A stretch of 64,000 nt of DNA. Source: PRO6 sp035565775 (GTDB lineage Bacteria; Pseudomonadota; Alphaproteobacteria; Rhizobiales; Xanthobacteraceae). Positions 27,414-36,879 of the stretch are shown here, one piece after another (position 1 is the first letter of the stretch; each line of letters starts with the position of its first letter). The notes below the pieces were generated by a model, which was not told the DNA's origin, made no database searches, and worked only from the letters and a program-made list of their open reading frames with translations. The position numbers were made by a program, and so were the translations under genes. The stretch covers positions 62,001 through 126,000 of the forward strand of contig DATMRW010000027.1 in the NCBI GenBank assembly GCA_035565775.1, written 5' to 3'.

Positions 27414-28388
27414 TTAAGGGTTGAGGATCACCTTGCCCATCGCCTGCCGCCCGGCCAGCACCTTGAGCGCCTCGGCGGTCTGGGCCAGCGGAAAGGTGCG
27501 ATCGACGTGGGAGGAGATTTTTCCCTCCGCCGCCCAGCGAACCAGCTTTTCGAGATTTTGCCGGTTCTTTTGCGGGTTGACCTTGGTCCAGGCTCCCCAG
27601 AACACGCCGCGGATGTCGCAGCCCTTCAATAGTGCGAGGTTGAGCGGCATCTTGGGAATGTCCCCGGCGGCAAAGCCGATCACCAGGAACCGGCCCTCCC
27701 AGGCGATGGCGCGCAGCGCCGCTTCCGCAAAAGTTCCGCCGACCGGATCGAAGATGATGTCGACGCCTTTGCCGCCGGTGAGGCTTTTGAGGCCGTCCTT
27801 GAGGTCGTCCTTGGCGTAGTTGAGCAGCAGATCCGCGCCGTGCTCCTTGGCGAAGGCGAGTTTTTCGTCCGACGAGGCGCAGGCGATCACCTTCAGGCCG
27901 AGCTGCTTGCCGAGCTCGACCGCCGCCATCCCGGTTCCGCCCGCCGCGCCGAGCACCGCCAGCGTTTCGCCAGGCTGCGGCTTCGCCCGGTCTTCCAGCG
28001 CGTGCAGCGCGGTTCCATAAGTAATGATGATGCCGGCGGCGCGGTTGAAATCCAGCTCATCGGGGATCTTGATGATTGCGCTTACGGGCAGCGCGATCTT
28101 TTCGCGGGCGCCGTTGTGGCCGCAGGACGCCACCACCCGGTCGCCGACCTTGAGATCGCTCACACCCTCGCCGACGCTCTCGATCACCCCGGCAACCTCG
28201 GCGGCGGGCGAGAACGGGAACGGCGGCTTGATCTGATATTTGCCCTGTATCATCAGGATATCGAAAAAATTCAGCGCCGCCGCCTTGATCGCGATCACCG
28301 CCTCGCCGGGTCCGGCGACCGGGTCGGGAATATCGGCCAGCTGGAGGTCGTCGGGACCGCAGAATTGCGAGCAGAGCACGGCTTTCAT
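27414..28388 (-). CDS. NADPH:quinone oxidoreductase family protein (MDR superfamily)
   Basis: Zinc-free medium-chain dehydrogenase of 324 residues. The GroES-like N-terminal domain has PGPGEAVI-type sequence and GDRVVASCGHNGA. The Rossmann domain has LGAAGGTGMAAVELGKQLG with AxxGxxG spacing, then VIACASSDEKLAFAKEHGAD. The C-terminus ends GRQAMGKVILNP, typical of quinone oxidoreductase and crotonyl-CoA-reductase-like enzymes. The catalytic zinc ligands of alcohol dehydrogenases are absent. The physiological substrate is unknown. ATG at 28388 fits. Confidence 0.9.
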   Translation of the reverse strand: MKAVLCSQFCGPDDLQLADIPDPVAGPGEAVIAIKAAALNFFDILMIQGKYQIKPPFPFSPAAEVAGVIESVGEGVSDLKVGDRVVASCGHNGAREKIALPVSAIIKIPDELDFNRAAGIIITYGTALHALEDRAKPQPGETLAVLGAAGGTGMAAVELGKQLGLKVIACASSDEKLAFAKEHGADLLLNYAKDDLKDGLKSLTGGKGVDIIFDPVGGTFAEAALRAIAWEGRFLVIGFAAGDIPKMPLNLALLKGCDIRGVFWGAWTKVNPQKNRQNLEKLVRWAAEGKISSHVDRTFPLAQTAEALKVLAGRQAMGKVILNP

Positions 28389-28618
28389 GGCATTTCCTCA
28401 TTACGATTTTCTATTTGGTCATATTCATGCAAGATTTGTCCGGAACGGACAAACTGAATTTGCCGGAGGTGCTTTGCGCGTAAGCCTTGCGTGAAACGAG
28501 GTCGCAGGAAGCGCCCGCCGCCTTTCCAAATCAGGCCGGGCCGGTTATTGCATCGCCAGTTCATCGGTGGATGATGGGGGCTCACCGAATCGAAATTCCG
28601 AGAAAAAGAGGCTCGCTC

Positions 28619-29161
28619 ATGTCCGTGCGGCACACATTCATGATTCTTGCGGCAGGACTGGCGTTGATCGTCGACGGAACCCTTCCGGCGTCGACCGCCT
28701 CCGCGCAGCGCGCCGAGCCCACCCTGATGGGCCAATTCGGGGCGTGGGGCGCGTATGTCGCCGCGCCGGGCGGCAAGAAGACCTGCTTTGCGCTCTCCAA
28801 GCCGACCTCTTCGAAAACCGAGCCGCCGAACCGCCCGCGCGACACGGCCCACCTGTTCATTTCGACGCGGCCCGGCGAAAAGGTGATCAACGAGGTTTTC
28901 GTGCAGATCGGCTACCCGCTCAAGACCGACGCGGCATCGTCCATTGACGTCGGCGGCGTAAGCCACAACATGTACGCCGAAGGCGACGGGCTATGGATCA
29001 AGACCGCGAGCGAGGAAGGCCAGCTGGTCGACGCCCTGCGCCGCGGCAACGAGGCGGTGGTGAACGGAACCTCGTCGCGGGGCACCAAGACAACCGACGT
29101 GTTTTCGCTGCGGGGCCTGACCCAGGCGCTCGACCGGGTTGCACAGGAATGTAGCCGCTGA
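28619..29161 (+). CDS. invasion-associated locus B (IalB) family protein
   Basis: The product is 180 residues with a cleavable signal peptide (MSVRHTFMILAAGLALIVDG..., cut near ASAQR). The IalB-like core is FGAWGAYVAAPGGKKTCFALSKP, a conserved C in TCFA, a beta-rich middle and a terminal Cys (QECSR), which could form a disulfide. IalB itself aids red-cell invasion by Bartonella. In free-living relatives the role is unknown, so no virulence meaning should be drawn. ATG at 28619 is the start of the signal peptide. Confidence 0.85.
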   Translation: MSVRHTFMILAAGLALIVDGTLPASTASAQRAEPTLMGQFGAWGAYVAAPGGKKTCFALSKPTSSKTEPPNRPRDTAHLFISTRPGEKVINEVFVQIGYPLKTDAASSIDVGGVSHNMYAEGDGLWIKTASEEGQLVDALRRGNEAVVNGTSSRGTKTTDVFSLRGLTQALDRVAQECSR

Positions 29162-29200
29162 CGCCGGCAGCGCGCGGCGCGATTGAACGGAACAGAGACG

Positions 29201-30433
29201 ATGGTGAGCATGGCAGGCGAGGCGGCAGGCGCGACGGATGCGGCCCGCGTTGAGACGCCGATCGAGAAGGCGCCGCTCGAGACTTACGTGCCGCTCTCCC
29301 GTCCGTCCCTGATCGGGCTGTCGCGCGAGCAGCTCTCGGAGTGTCTTGCCTCGGTCGGCGTGCCGGCGGGGCAGCGCAAGATGCGCGCCCAGCAGTTGTG
29401 GCACTGGATGTATGTACGCGGCGCGCACTCGTTCGATGCGATGTCGAATGTCTCGAAAGAGATGCGGGCAACCCTCGCCGAGCATTTTACGGTCGACCGG
29501 CCGGAAGTCGTCGCCGAGCAGATCTCCAACGACGGCACCCGCAAGTGGCTGCTGCGCCTGCCGAGCGAACACCCCTCTGAGCGCCCGCATGAGGTCGAGT
29601 GCGTCTATATCCCGGAGACCGATCGCGGCACGCTGTGCGTGTCGTCCCAGGTCGGCTGCACGCTGAACTGCTCGTTCTGCCACACCGGCACGCAGCGCCT
29701 TGTCCGCAACCTCACCCCCGGCGAGATCGTCGGGCAGATCATGATCGCCAAGGACCGGCTCAACGACTGGGCCGAGCGCGACACCCCGACCGGCGGCCGT
29801 CTCGTCACCAACATCGTGATGATGGGCATGGGCGAGCCGCTCTATAATTTCGAGGCTGTTCGCGACGCGCTGCTGATCGTGTCCGACAATGAGGGCATCG
29901 GCATTTCAAAGCGCCGCATCACGCTCTCGACGTCCGGCGTGGTGCCGAACATCTATCGCACCGGCGAGGAGATTGGCGTGTCGCTGGCGATCTCGCTGCA
30001 CGCGGTCACCAACGAGCTGCGCAACGTGCTCGTGCCGATCAACAAAAAATATCCGATCGAGCAACTGCTCGAGGCCTGTCGTAATTACCCGGGCGTTTCC
30101 AATGCGCGCCGCATCACGTTCGAATACGTCATGCTCAAGGGCGTCAATGACTCGCTCGACGATGCCAAGCGGCTGGTGCACCTGCTCAAGGGTATTCCCG
30201 CCAAGATCAACCTCATCCCGTTCAATCCGTGGCCCGGCTCGATCTATGAATGCTCGGACTGGGATCAGATCGAAAAATTCTCCGAATACGTGTTCAACGC
30301 GGGCTATTCGTCGCCGGTGCGGACGCCGCGCGGACGCGACATTCTCGCAGCCTGCGGCCAGCTCAAATCCGAGACCGAAAAACTGTCGGCTCGCGAACGG
30401 CAGGCGCTGCGCGCCATGGCGATGACGGACTGA
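29201..30433 (+). CDS. rlmN: 23S rRNA (adenine-2503) / tRNA adenine-37 methyltransferase RlmN
   Basis: Radical SAM dual-specificity methyltransferase, 410 residues. The cluster-binding CxxxCxxC is C153/C157/C160 in GCTLNCSFC. VTNIVMMGMGEPLYN is the SAM-binding GGE-like motif. A C-terminal Cys in RDILAACGQL is the methyl-carrying or resolving residue of the family. It makes m2A in 23S rRNA and in some tRNAs. ATG at 29201 is chosen; a TTG at 29183 is in frame but weak. The start follows the ialB-family stop by 39 bases, and the two may be cotranscribed. Confidence 0.96.
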   Translation: MVSMAGEAAGATDAARVETPIEKAPLETYVPLSRPSLIGLSREQLSECLASVGVPAGQRKMRAQQLWHWMYVRGAHSFDAMSNVSKEMRATLAEHFTVDRPEVVAEQISNDGTRKWLLRLPSEHPSERPHEVECVYIPETDRGTLCVSSQVGCTLNCSFCHTGTQRLVRNLTPGEIVGQIMIAKDRLNDWAERDTPTGGRLVTNIVMMGMGEPLYNFEAVRDALLIVSDNEGIGISKRRITLSTSGVVPNIYRTGEEIGVSLAISLHAVTNELRNVLVPINKKYPIEQLLEACRNYPGVSNARRITFEYVMLKGVNDSLDDAKRLVHLLKGIPAKINLIPFNPWPGSIYECSDWDQIEKFSEYVFNAGYSSPVRTPRGRDILAACGQLKSETEKLSARERQALRAMAMTD

Positions 30434-30506
30434 GAGGGCGCGGAGGAAGCGCCGCCGGGATGCGCCCGCGGCCGCGCAGAGCGATACGCAAGAACGAGAG
30501 TTCGCG

Positions 30507-31022
30507 ATGACTGTGATCGGCCGCCTTTTCCTGATTTTCATCGGCATCTGTGCGGCCTGCGTCGCGGCCGGGCTCGTGGTTCTGCTGGCGATCCTGTTTC
30601 CCGATGTCAGCGACGTGACGATCGGCCCGCTTGATGACGGCAGCGTCAACCTGTTCCTTACATTCGGCCTGATCTTCGTCTCCGGCTTTGCGCTGGTCCC
30701 GGCCCTCATCGTGGTGCTGATCACCGAGATGTTCGCCATTCGCAGCGCGCTCGCCTATGCGGTGGGCGGGGCGATTTCCGGCGCGATTTGTTATCTCAGC
30801 CTCGTGCCATTCGATCCCGACACGATCACCTTTGTCGGCGTCGTTCGCCGCGATCTCGAAGTGATGACCGGCGCGGGCATCGTCGCGGGCCTGGTCTACT
30901 GGCTGATCGCCGGGCGCAGGGCCGGCACGTGGCGTGCGCCCCAGCCGTCGCTGCCGCTCACTCCTCCGCCGCAGGTGCCGTCGCCCGACGCGCCGCCACC
31001 GGAACAGCGCCGGGTCGATTGA
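30507..31022 (+). CDS. small integral membrane protein, unknown function
   Basis: The product is 171 residues that I do not recognise. Four hydrophobic segments are visible (about 5-33, 49-74, 80-99 and 121-135), followed by a cytoplasmic-looking Pro-rich tail (PSLPLTPPPQVPSPD...). Short charged loops separate the spans. ATG at 30507 begins the first span; AGAACGAGAG lies upstream. It sits between rlmN and the PAP2 gene on the same strand, 73 and 141 bases away. No conserved motif suggests an activity. Confidence 0.7.
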   Translation: MTVIGRLFLIFIGICAACVAAGLVVLLAILFPDVSDVTIGPLDDGSVNLFLTFGLIFVSGFALVPALIVVLITEMFAIRSALAYAVGGAISGAICYLSLVPFDPDTITFVGVVRRDLEVMTGAGIVAGLVYWLIAGRRAGTWRAPQPSLPLTPPPQVPSPDAPPPEQRRVD

Positions 31023-31163
31023 AGGCGGCCGGCCTTTCCATCCGATCTGTCGTCGGTTAGAACCCGGGCGGCTTTGCGCCAGATCCGTTCAAAAGCTTCG
31101 CCCGTCCGCGACGGCGCGTGGTCCTGAAAATCGCGCTCGCGCGCCGCAACCTCCAGAGTCGTC

Positions 31164-31988
31164 ATGAACCGAACCGGCCTCATCATCGCTTTGCTCGTGA
31201 CGATTGCCTGCGCCGTGGTGTTCGGACTTCATCCCGACCTCGATCTGAAGCTCGCCGGGCTGTTCTACGATCCCGCGACCAAAACCTTCCCGGTCAAGTT
31301 CAACGGCTTTGCGCAGTTCGCCCGCGATGCGGCGATGTGGATCGCCTGGGCCTTTGCGGCGCCGGCGATCATCGCCTTCGTGGTCAAGATGTTCCGCCCG
31401 ACGCGGCCGCTGATGATGTCCGGCCGCGCGATGGCGTTCCTGTTGATTACCATCATCCTGTCGGCAGGGATTTTGACCAACCTGACCTTCAAGAGCTTCT
31501 GGGGGCGGCCGCGCCCCGTCGCAGTGACCGAGTTCTCCGGCGCGCTCGACCACAAGGCCTGGTGGGACCCGAGCGGGGACTGCCCGAAAAACTGTTCCTT
31601 CTTCTCTGGCGAGGCCGCCACCGCGTTCTGGACCTATGCGCCGGCCGCGCTCGCGCCGCCGATGTGGCGGCCGCTTGCCTATCTCGGCGCGACCGTGTTC
31701 GGGCTGGCCACCGGCGTCTTGCGGATGTCGTTCGGCGGGCACTTTTTCACCGACGTGATCATCGCCGGCGGCGTCACCTTCATCGCGATCTGGCTGATGT
31801 TCGCCCTGATCTATCGCTGGCCCTCGACGCGCTGGACCGACGAGGGCGTGGACGCGGCGCTGACCCGTTTCGCCTGGCCGGGCTATCGCATGCTGCAGAG
31901 GCTGCGCGGCCGGGATGTCGGGCCGGATGCCCATGTCGCCCCGGCGACGGAGGCGCCCCCGGCGCGGGCGCCGTTCGAGCGCGGCTGA
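31164..31988 (+). CDS. PAP2-family membrane phosphatase
   Basis: Six-span phosphatidic-acid-phosphatase-type enzyme, 274 residues. The three PAP2 motifs are KSFWGRPRP (motif 1, K-x6-RP), FFSGEA (motif 2, PSGH-like, with SGE replacing SGH) and RMSFGGHFFTD (motif 3, R-x5-H-x3-D). Cys residues in the periplasmic loop DCPKNCSFF could form a disulfide. The SGE variant at motif 2 occurs in the LpxE/LpxF-like and lipid-phosphatase groups of alphaproteobacteria. The lipid substrate is not determined. An Ala/Pro-rich cytoplasmic tail ends the protein. Confidence 0.86.
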   Translation: MNRTGLIIALLVTIACAVVFGLHPDLDLKLAGLFYDPATKTFPVKFNGFAQFARDAAMWIAWAFAAPAIIAFVVKMFRPTRPLMMSGRAMAFLLITIILSAGILTNLTFKSFWGRPRPVAVTEFSGALDHKAWWDPSGDCPKNCSFFSGEAATAFWTYAPAALAPPMWRPLAYLGATVFGLATGVLRMSFGGHFFTDVIIAGGVTFIAIWLMFALIYRWPSTRWTDEGVDAALTRFAWPGYRMLQRLRGRDVGPDAHVAPATEAPPARAPFERG

Positions 31989-32076
31989 CCGGCCGCGGGG
32001 AGGGTTTTTTCACCTCCGCAATGTGCTAAAGACCCAGCCAACAGGCCGTTCGGCCCACCATTCCCACAGGATTTCC

Positions 32077-33306
32077 ATGAGCAAGCAGGTCAAAAAGGTT
32101 GTTCTCGCCTATTCCGGCGGTCTCGACACCTCGATCATTTTGAAATGGCTGCAGACCACCTATGGCTGCGAGGTCGTGACCTTCACCGCCGATCTCGGCC
32201 AGGGCGAGGAACTCGAGCCGGCGCGCCGGAAGGCGCAGCTGCTCGGGATCAAGGACGAAAACATCTTCATCGAGGACCTGCGCGAAGAGTTCGTCCGCGA
32301 CTACGTCTTCCCGATGTTCCGGGCCAATGCGGTCTATGAGGGCCAGTACCTGCTCGGCACCTCGATCGCCCGCCCCTTGATCGCCAAGAAGCAGATCGAG
32401 ATCGCCGAGAAGGTCGGCGCCGACGCGGTCTCGCACGGCGCGACCGGCAAGGGCAACGATCAGGTCCGCTTCGAGCTCGGCTACTACGCCCTGAAGCCGG
32501 ACATCACCATCATCGCGCCGTGGCGCGAATGGGATCTGCGCTCGCGCGAGCAGCTGATCGCCTTCGCCGAGCAGCACCAGATTCCGATCGCCAAGGACAA
32601 GCGCGGCGAAGCGCCGTTCTCGGTCGACGCCAACCTTCTGCACTCCTCCTCCGAGGGCAAGGTGCTGGAGGATCCGGCGGTCGAGGTGCCGGACTACGTC
32701 TATTCGCGCACCATCAATCCCGAGGATGCGCCGGACAAGGCGACGATCATCACCGTCGATTTCGAGCGCGGCGACGCCGTCGCGATCGACGGCCAGAAGA
32801 TGTCGCCGGCGACCCTGCTGGCGAAGCTCAACGAGCTCGGCCGCGCCAACGGCATCGGCCGTCTCGATCTCGTCGAGAACCGTTTCGTCGGCATGAAGTC
32901 GCGCGGCATGTACGAGACCCCCGGCGGCACCATTCTGCTGCAGGCTCATCGCGGCATCGAGCAGATCACGCTGGATCGCGGCGCGGCTCATCTCAAGGAC
33001 GAGCTGATGCCGAAATATGCCGAGCTGGTCTATAACGGCTTCTGGTTCTCGCCCGAGCGCGAGATGCTTCAGGCCGCCATCGACCACAGCCAGCAATATG
33101 TCACCGGCAGCGTCCGCCTGAAACTCTACAAGGGCAATGTCATCCTGATCGGCCGCGAAAGCCCGTATTCGCTCTACGATCAGGACCTCGTGACCTTCGA
33201 GGAAGGCGCGGTCGCCTACGATCACCGCGACGCAGCCGGCTTCATCAAGCTCAACGCTCTGCGCCTGCGCACGCTCGGCCAGCGCAAGCGCAAGCTCGAC
33301 CTCTGA
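32077..33306 (+). CDS. argG: argininosuccinate synthase
   Basis: ArgG, 409 residues, joins citrulline and aspartate using ATP in arginine synthesis. The PP-loop AYSGGLDTS (11-19) binds ATP. HGATGKGNDQVRFE and PWREWDLRSREQ are ArgG signatures for citrulline and aspartate binding. Length equals the short bacterial type (about 400). ATG at 32077 is preceded by a CAGG element. It converges with the CysZ-like gene, leaving only six bases between stops. Confidence 0.97.
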   Translation: MSKQVKKVVLAYSGGLDTSIILKWLQTTYGCEVVTFTADLGQGEELEPARRKAQLLGIKDENIFIEDLREEFVRDYVFPMFRANAVYEGQYLLGTSIARPLIAKKQIEIAEKVGADAVSHGATGKGNDQVRFELGYYALKPDITIIAPWREWDLRSREQLIAFAEQHQIPIAKDKRGEAPFSVDANLLHSSSEGKVLEDPAVEVPDYVYSRTINPEDAPDKATIITVDFERGDAVAIDGQKMSPATLLAKLNELGRANGIGRLDLVENRFVGMKSRGMYETPGGTILLQAHRGIEQITLDRGAAHLKDELMPKYAELVYNGFWFSPEREMLQAAIDHSQQYVTGSVRLKLYKGNVILIGRESPYSLYDQDLVTFEEGAVAYDHRDAAGFIKLNALRLRTLGQRKRKLDL

Positions 33307-33312
33307 TCGGTT

Positions 33313-34059
33313 CTACGATGGCTGCGCGGCCCGGACTGGCTCGATCAGTTCGGGCCGTGGCCCCGACAGGCGCTTGTGCATGTGCACCATCAGCGCCATG
33401 CCGAACAGCGGCGTGGCGAGATTGACGATCGGAATCGAGACGAAGGCGGCGATGATCAGGCCGGCGGTGAACACCGTGCCGGCATAGTGCTTGCGCATGC
33501 GCCGCGCCTCGGTGGCGGGCCGGAAGCGCATGGCCGCCAGCTCAAAATATTCCCGCCCCAATAGCCATGCGGTCGCGATGAAGAAAACGACCGCGCCAAG
33601 GCCGCCGAAGAACAGGAACGGCAGCGCCAGCAGATAGACCAGGATCGACAGCAGCGCCGTCCTGCCGCCCTGCATCATCGCCTGGACGAAGGGCAGCGGC
33701 TTGCCCGGCTGCTCCGCCGGATAGTGCTCGCGCTCGACGACATCGGCGATGTCGTCGACAAAAATGCTGGCGACGAGGGCGGTGATCGCCGGCATCAGAA
33801 AAATCGCACCGACCACGATGCCGAGACCGGCGGCGAACGACAGCACCCAGCTCATCACTTCGATCGGCATGTGAAACGAGGTGCCGAGCATGGTTTCGGC
33901 CCAGAGCGCGCCCGCGGTCGCGAGCCAGCTCAGCAGGCGCTGCAGCGCGACCGCCAGCGCAACCACCAGCACGAAGGCAAGGCCGATGGAGCGCCACAGA
34001 ATGGCGCGCATCGGCGGGGAGAAAATCTGCAGCAAGGCCTTGATGGTCGCGTCGAACAT
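33313..34059 (-). CDS. EI24/CysZ-like membrane protein
   Basis: The product is 248 residues with about four to six membrane segments. The sequence follows the EI24 (Pfam) layout of CysZ sulfate permeases: LVVALAVALQRLLSWL, LGIVVGAIFLMPAITALVASIFVDDIADVVE and a C-terminal AGLIIAAFVSIPIVNLATPLFGMALMVHMH. Sulfate transport is inferred from the family only; no cys genes are nearby. ATG at 34059 is chosen; upstream codons would run into the next gene's 3' end. It is downstream of the YiiX-like gene, same strand. Confidence 0.8.
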   Translation of the reverse strand: MFDATIKALLQIFSPPMRAILWRSIGLAFVLVVALAVALQRLLSWLATAGALWAETMLGTSFHMPIEVMSWVLSFAAGLGIVVGAIFLMPAITALVASIFVDDIADVVEREHYPAEQPGKPLPFVQAMMQGGRTALLSILVYLLALPFLFFGGLGAVVFFIATAWLLGREYFELAAMRFRPATEARRMRKHYAGTVFTAGLIIAAFVSIPIVNLATPLFGMALMVHMHKRLSGPRPELIEPVRAAQPS

Positions 34060-34162
34060 TGCAGCCCTCTCGGAATGAACGAGGCTGAGAAATGGCGACG
34101 GTTTGCGGTTAGAACAAGGCCCTGGAACCGCCGCGATGAGGGCGCGTCTCGGGCCGCGCGGC

Positions 34163-35026
34163 TCACGCAACCGCTTGCGCTGCCGGATCAGCCGGCTCGT
34201 TCATTGCCTTGGGCCGATCCGCCCAATGCAGCGCGGTGTAGTCGAAACCGCGCGCGATCGTCGGCTTGATGATCGAGAAGTAGGGCGAGATGTCGAAATC
34301 GCGCGGCATGTAGAGCGACGAGTGCCGGATGTGCAAAATCTCGCGCCGCGCCTGGCGGCTGCCGGCGCGGGTGATCTTGGCGAGGATCGGATAGCGCACC
34401 GAGCCGAAGGCCTGCGCGATCAGGGTCGAGCAGATGATTTTCGTCGGATCGCCGGAGCCGAGCGCGATCATCCGCCGCCGCCAGCGCTGCGGCACCGGCA
34501 GCGGGACGAGATAGCGGGCAAGGTCGATGATGTTCTTGGTGTCGTAGCCGAAGCCGAGGCGATTGATCGCGTAGCGGCACACGGTTTCGCGATCTTCATA
34601 GGACAGCCCGACCGGCCGGCAGATCCGGGTGTGAAACGAAAAGTATTTTGACAGCGGCGCGGTGGTGACGCCTTCGCCGATCTCCGCCTCGACCAGGACA
34701 TGCGGCTCGCCGTCCGGTTCGCTGACACCGAGCACCGGGCCGACGAACAACGCGGCATGGGACCAGGTCGACTGCGTCAGATACTTGATCATGCCGGCGA
34801 TGCGGCTGTTGCCCTCGACCAGCAGCACGTCACCGGGCCGGATGCTGCCGCGCAGGTCGCCGGGATCGCTGGGCGTGAACGGCTCATAGCCGCGCGCTTC
34901 CTTTTGCAGGTAGCGAGCGATCAATTTGCCGAGCTTGTCCAGAACAAAGCCCACGATCTCAGACTCCCAACGCGGATTCATTCCAGCCGACATAGCATGG
35001 AGCGGGGCGGTTTCAATTTGGTTCAT
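34163..35026 (-). CDS. YiiX/YebB-like NlpC/P60 cysteine hydrolase
   Basis: The product is 287 residues, with the permuted NlpC/P60 arrangement: RPGDVLLVEGNSRIAGMIKYLT, then the His in TWSHAALFVG (H90) and the Cys in KIICSTLIAQAF (C199). Permuted P60 enzymes act on amide bonds in lipids or peptides; this one has no signal peptide, so a cytoplasmic substrate is possible. ATG at 35026 is taken; ATGs at 34993 and 34981 are alternatives. It is upstream of the CysZ-like gene and divergent from the amine oxidase gene. Confidence 0.8.
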   Translation of the reverse strand: MNQIETAPLHAMSAGMNPRWESEIVGFVLDKLGKLIARYLQKEARGYEPFTPSDPGDLRGSIRPGDVLLVEGNSRIAGMIKYLTQSTWSHAALFVGPVLGVSEPDGEPHVLVEAEIGEGVTTAPLSKYFSFHTRICRPVGLSYEDRETVCRYAINRLGFGYDTKNIIDLARYLVPLPVPQRWRRRMIALGSGDPTKIICSTLIAQAFGSVRYPILAKITRAGSRQARREILHIRHSSLYMPRDFDISPYFSIIKPTIARGFDYTALHWADRPKAMNEPADPAAQAVA

Positions 35027-35120
35027 CGCCCTTAAGGCCTCGGCTTGCTTGCTGCGATGCTGCCGAAGCGGCTAGTTTGGCTGGCAATTCAATCCCGTTG
35101 GGACCGCCGAAAGCTCCACG

Positions 35121-36548
35121 ATGCTGTATTCGACCCGCCGCGACTTTCTTCGTGCGACTGCGACCGCTGCGTTGATCGCTCCCTTTGCGTCGCGCGCATT
35201 CGCGGCCACGCCGCTGCCGCGCGATGCCGATGTCGTGGTGATCGGCGCGGGTGCCGCCGGGATCGCGGCGGCGCGCCGGATCGCCGATGCCGGCCGCCGC
35301 GTCGTGGTCGTCGAGGCGGCCAGCCGGATCGGCGGCCGCTGCCATACCGACCGCACGACCTTCGATATGCCGTTCGATCGCGGCGCGAATTTTCTGTTCG
35401 GGCCCGAGACCAATCCGCTGGTGCGCCAGGCGCGGGCCGCGGGGCAGGCGCTCGTGCCCGCGCCGCAAAGCTACAAGATGCGGATCGGCCGGCGCTATGC
35501 GCGGGCGGGCGAGGCGGAGAGTTTTCTTGCCGCGGTGGTGCGCGCCAACCGAGCGATCGATACCGCCGCGCGCGGCAGGGCGGATGTCCCCTGCGCCGCG
35601 GTGATGCCGGCCGATCTCGGCGAATGGAGCGGCGCGACGGAGTTTTCGCTCGGCGCGCTCCGCACCGGCAAGGACCTCAAGGATCTTTCGGCCTTCGATC
35701 GCGGCCGCATGGTGGAGCGCAACGCCGCGCTGATCTGTCCGGACGGCATCGACGGGGCGCTTGAGCGGCTCGCCGCCGGCATTCCCGTCGCCCTTGCGAC
35801 GCCCGCGACCGAAGTTGTCTGGGGCAGGCGCGGCGCGGCGGTGGTGACGCCGGCCGGCAAAATCTCCGCGCGGGCGGTGGTCGTGACCGCTTCGACCAAT
35901 GTCATCGCTGCCGGTGTGATCCGGTTTTCGCCAGAGCTGCCGAAGCGCTATCTCGACACCGTCTCAAAGCTCAGCCTCGGCAGCTTCGACCGGATCGTTC
36001 TCGATCTGCCCGGCAATCCGCTCGGGCTCGGGCAGGGCGAGCGCGTGGTCGAGCAAAGCAACTCTTCGCAGACGGGCCTGCTGTTCGCCAATATCGGCGG
36101 CTCCTCGCTCTGCGCGGTCGAGATCGGCGGCGCGTTCGGCCGCGACCTCAGCGGCCGCGGCGAGGCGGTGATGATCGCGTTCGCCAAAGACTGGCTGGCA
36201 AAGCTCTACGGCAGCGATCTGCCAAAGGCCGTCCGCAAGGCGGCGGCGACGCGCTGGAACGAGCAGCGCTATGTGCGCGGCGCCTATTCGGCAGCCGAGC
36301 CGGGCGCCCAGCCGGCGCGCAAGATTTTGGCCGAGCCGCTGCAGAACCTGTTCTTTGCCGGCGAGGCGAGCGAAGAGAATTTTTGGGGAACCGTGGGCGG
36401 GGCGTGGATGAGCGGCGAACGGGCCGCTGCTAGCGCATTGCTGACGCTCGGGCCGGACAAGCCCCAGCGGAAATCGAAGCGCCAGCCATCAAAACCGGTT
36501 TCATCTGTAGAGCCGGTTCAGCGACGCGAAGATCCTTCGCATCGCTGA
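35121..36548 (+). CDS. flavin amine oxidase family protein with Tat signal
   Basis: FAD-dependent oxidase of 475 residues, exported folded by the Tat system. The twin-Arg signal TRRDFLRATATAALIAP is at the N-terminus and is cut near AFAA. The dinucleotide motif VVIGAGAAGIAAARRIADAG (about 39-58) and VVVEAASRIGGRC follow, and the C-terminal FAD signature is FFAGEASEENFWGTVGGAWMSGE. It belongs to the monoamine-oxidase-like group; the amine substrate is unknown. A basic tail of about 30 residues follows the last domain. It converges with the DUF1150 gene. Confidence 0.85.
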   Translation: MLYSTRRDFLRATATAALIAPFASRAFAATPLPRDADVVVIGAGAAGIAAARRIADAGRRVVVVEAASRIGGRCHTDRTTFDMPFDRGANFLFGPETNPLVRQARAAGQALVPAPQSYKMRIGRRYARAGEAESFLAAVVRANRAIDTAARGRADVPCAAVMPADLGEWSGATEFSLGALRTGKDLKDLSAFDRGRMVERNAALICPDGIDGALERLAAGIPVALATPATEVVWGRRGAAVVTPAGKISARAVVVTASTNVIAAGVIRFSPELPKRYLDTVSKLSLGSFDRIVLDLPGNPLGLGQGERVVEQSNSSQTGLLFANIGGSSLCAVEIGGAFGRDLSGRGEAVMIAFAKDWLAKLYGSDLPKAVRKAAATRWNEQRYVRGAYSAAEPGAQPARKILAEPLQNLFFAGEASEENFWGTVGGAWMSGERAAASALLTLGPDKPQRKSKRQPSKPVSSVEPVQRREDPSHR

Positions 36549-36563
36549 CGTCAGACCTTGCGG

Positions 36564-36827
36564 TCAGTGCAGGCTCACCGTCTGCAGTTCGTTGCTCCAT
36601 GCATTGGCGAGCGCCGCTTCGCGGCTGTCGGTGAGCATGATCGGCGTGCCGTCGGCGCCATGCAGGGCGAACAGCTTCAATCCCGGTGCGAGCGCCGGCG
36701 CCTGCGGAAACAGGCTCGGCACATCCTCGGAGCGGATCTGCTTGACATAGGCGATCTGGCCTTCGCCGAGGCTCGCCAGCGCCTGCGGGGTGACCTCGTG
36801 CGCGTTGTTGTGGTCCAGTTCAGTCAT
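36564..36827 (-). CDS. DUF1150 family protein
   Basis: An 87-residue protein of the alphaproteobacterial DUF1150 family (ALASLGEGQIAYVKQI, LKLFALHGADGTPIMLTDSREAALANAWSNEL). No function is known. ATG at 36827 has GAGGA directly upstream. It is 52 bases downstream of hsp20 on the same strand; this pairing is common in rhizobia and suggests a shared heat-shock transcript. Confidence 0.85.
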   Translation of the reverse strand: MTELDHNNAHEVTPQALASLGEGQIAYVKQIRSEDVPSLFPQAPALAPGLKLFALHGADGTPIMLTDSREAALANAWSNELQTVSLH

Positions 36828-36879
36828 GGTCCTCGACTCCTCGTCAGTCGTTAAGCGGTCGAGTCCGCCACTTGCTCGA

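Noticed and set aside
28619..29161. Invasion or virulence factor
   Set aside because: The IalB-family match is to a broad family found in many harmless soil bacteria; nothing else in the window suggests host invasion.
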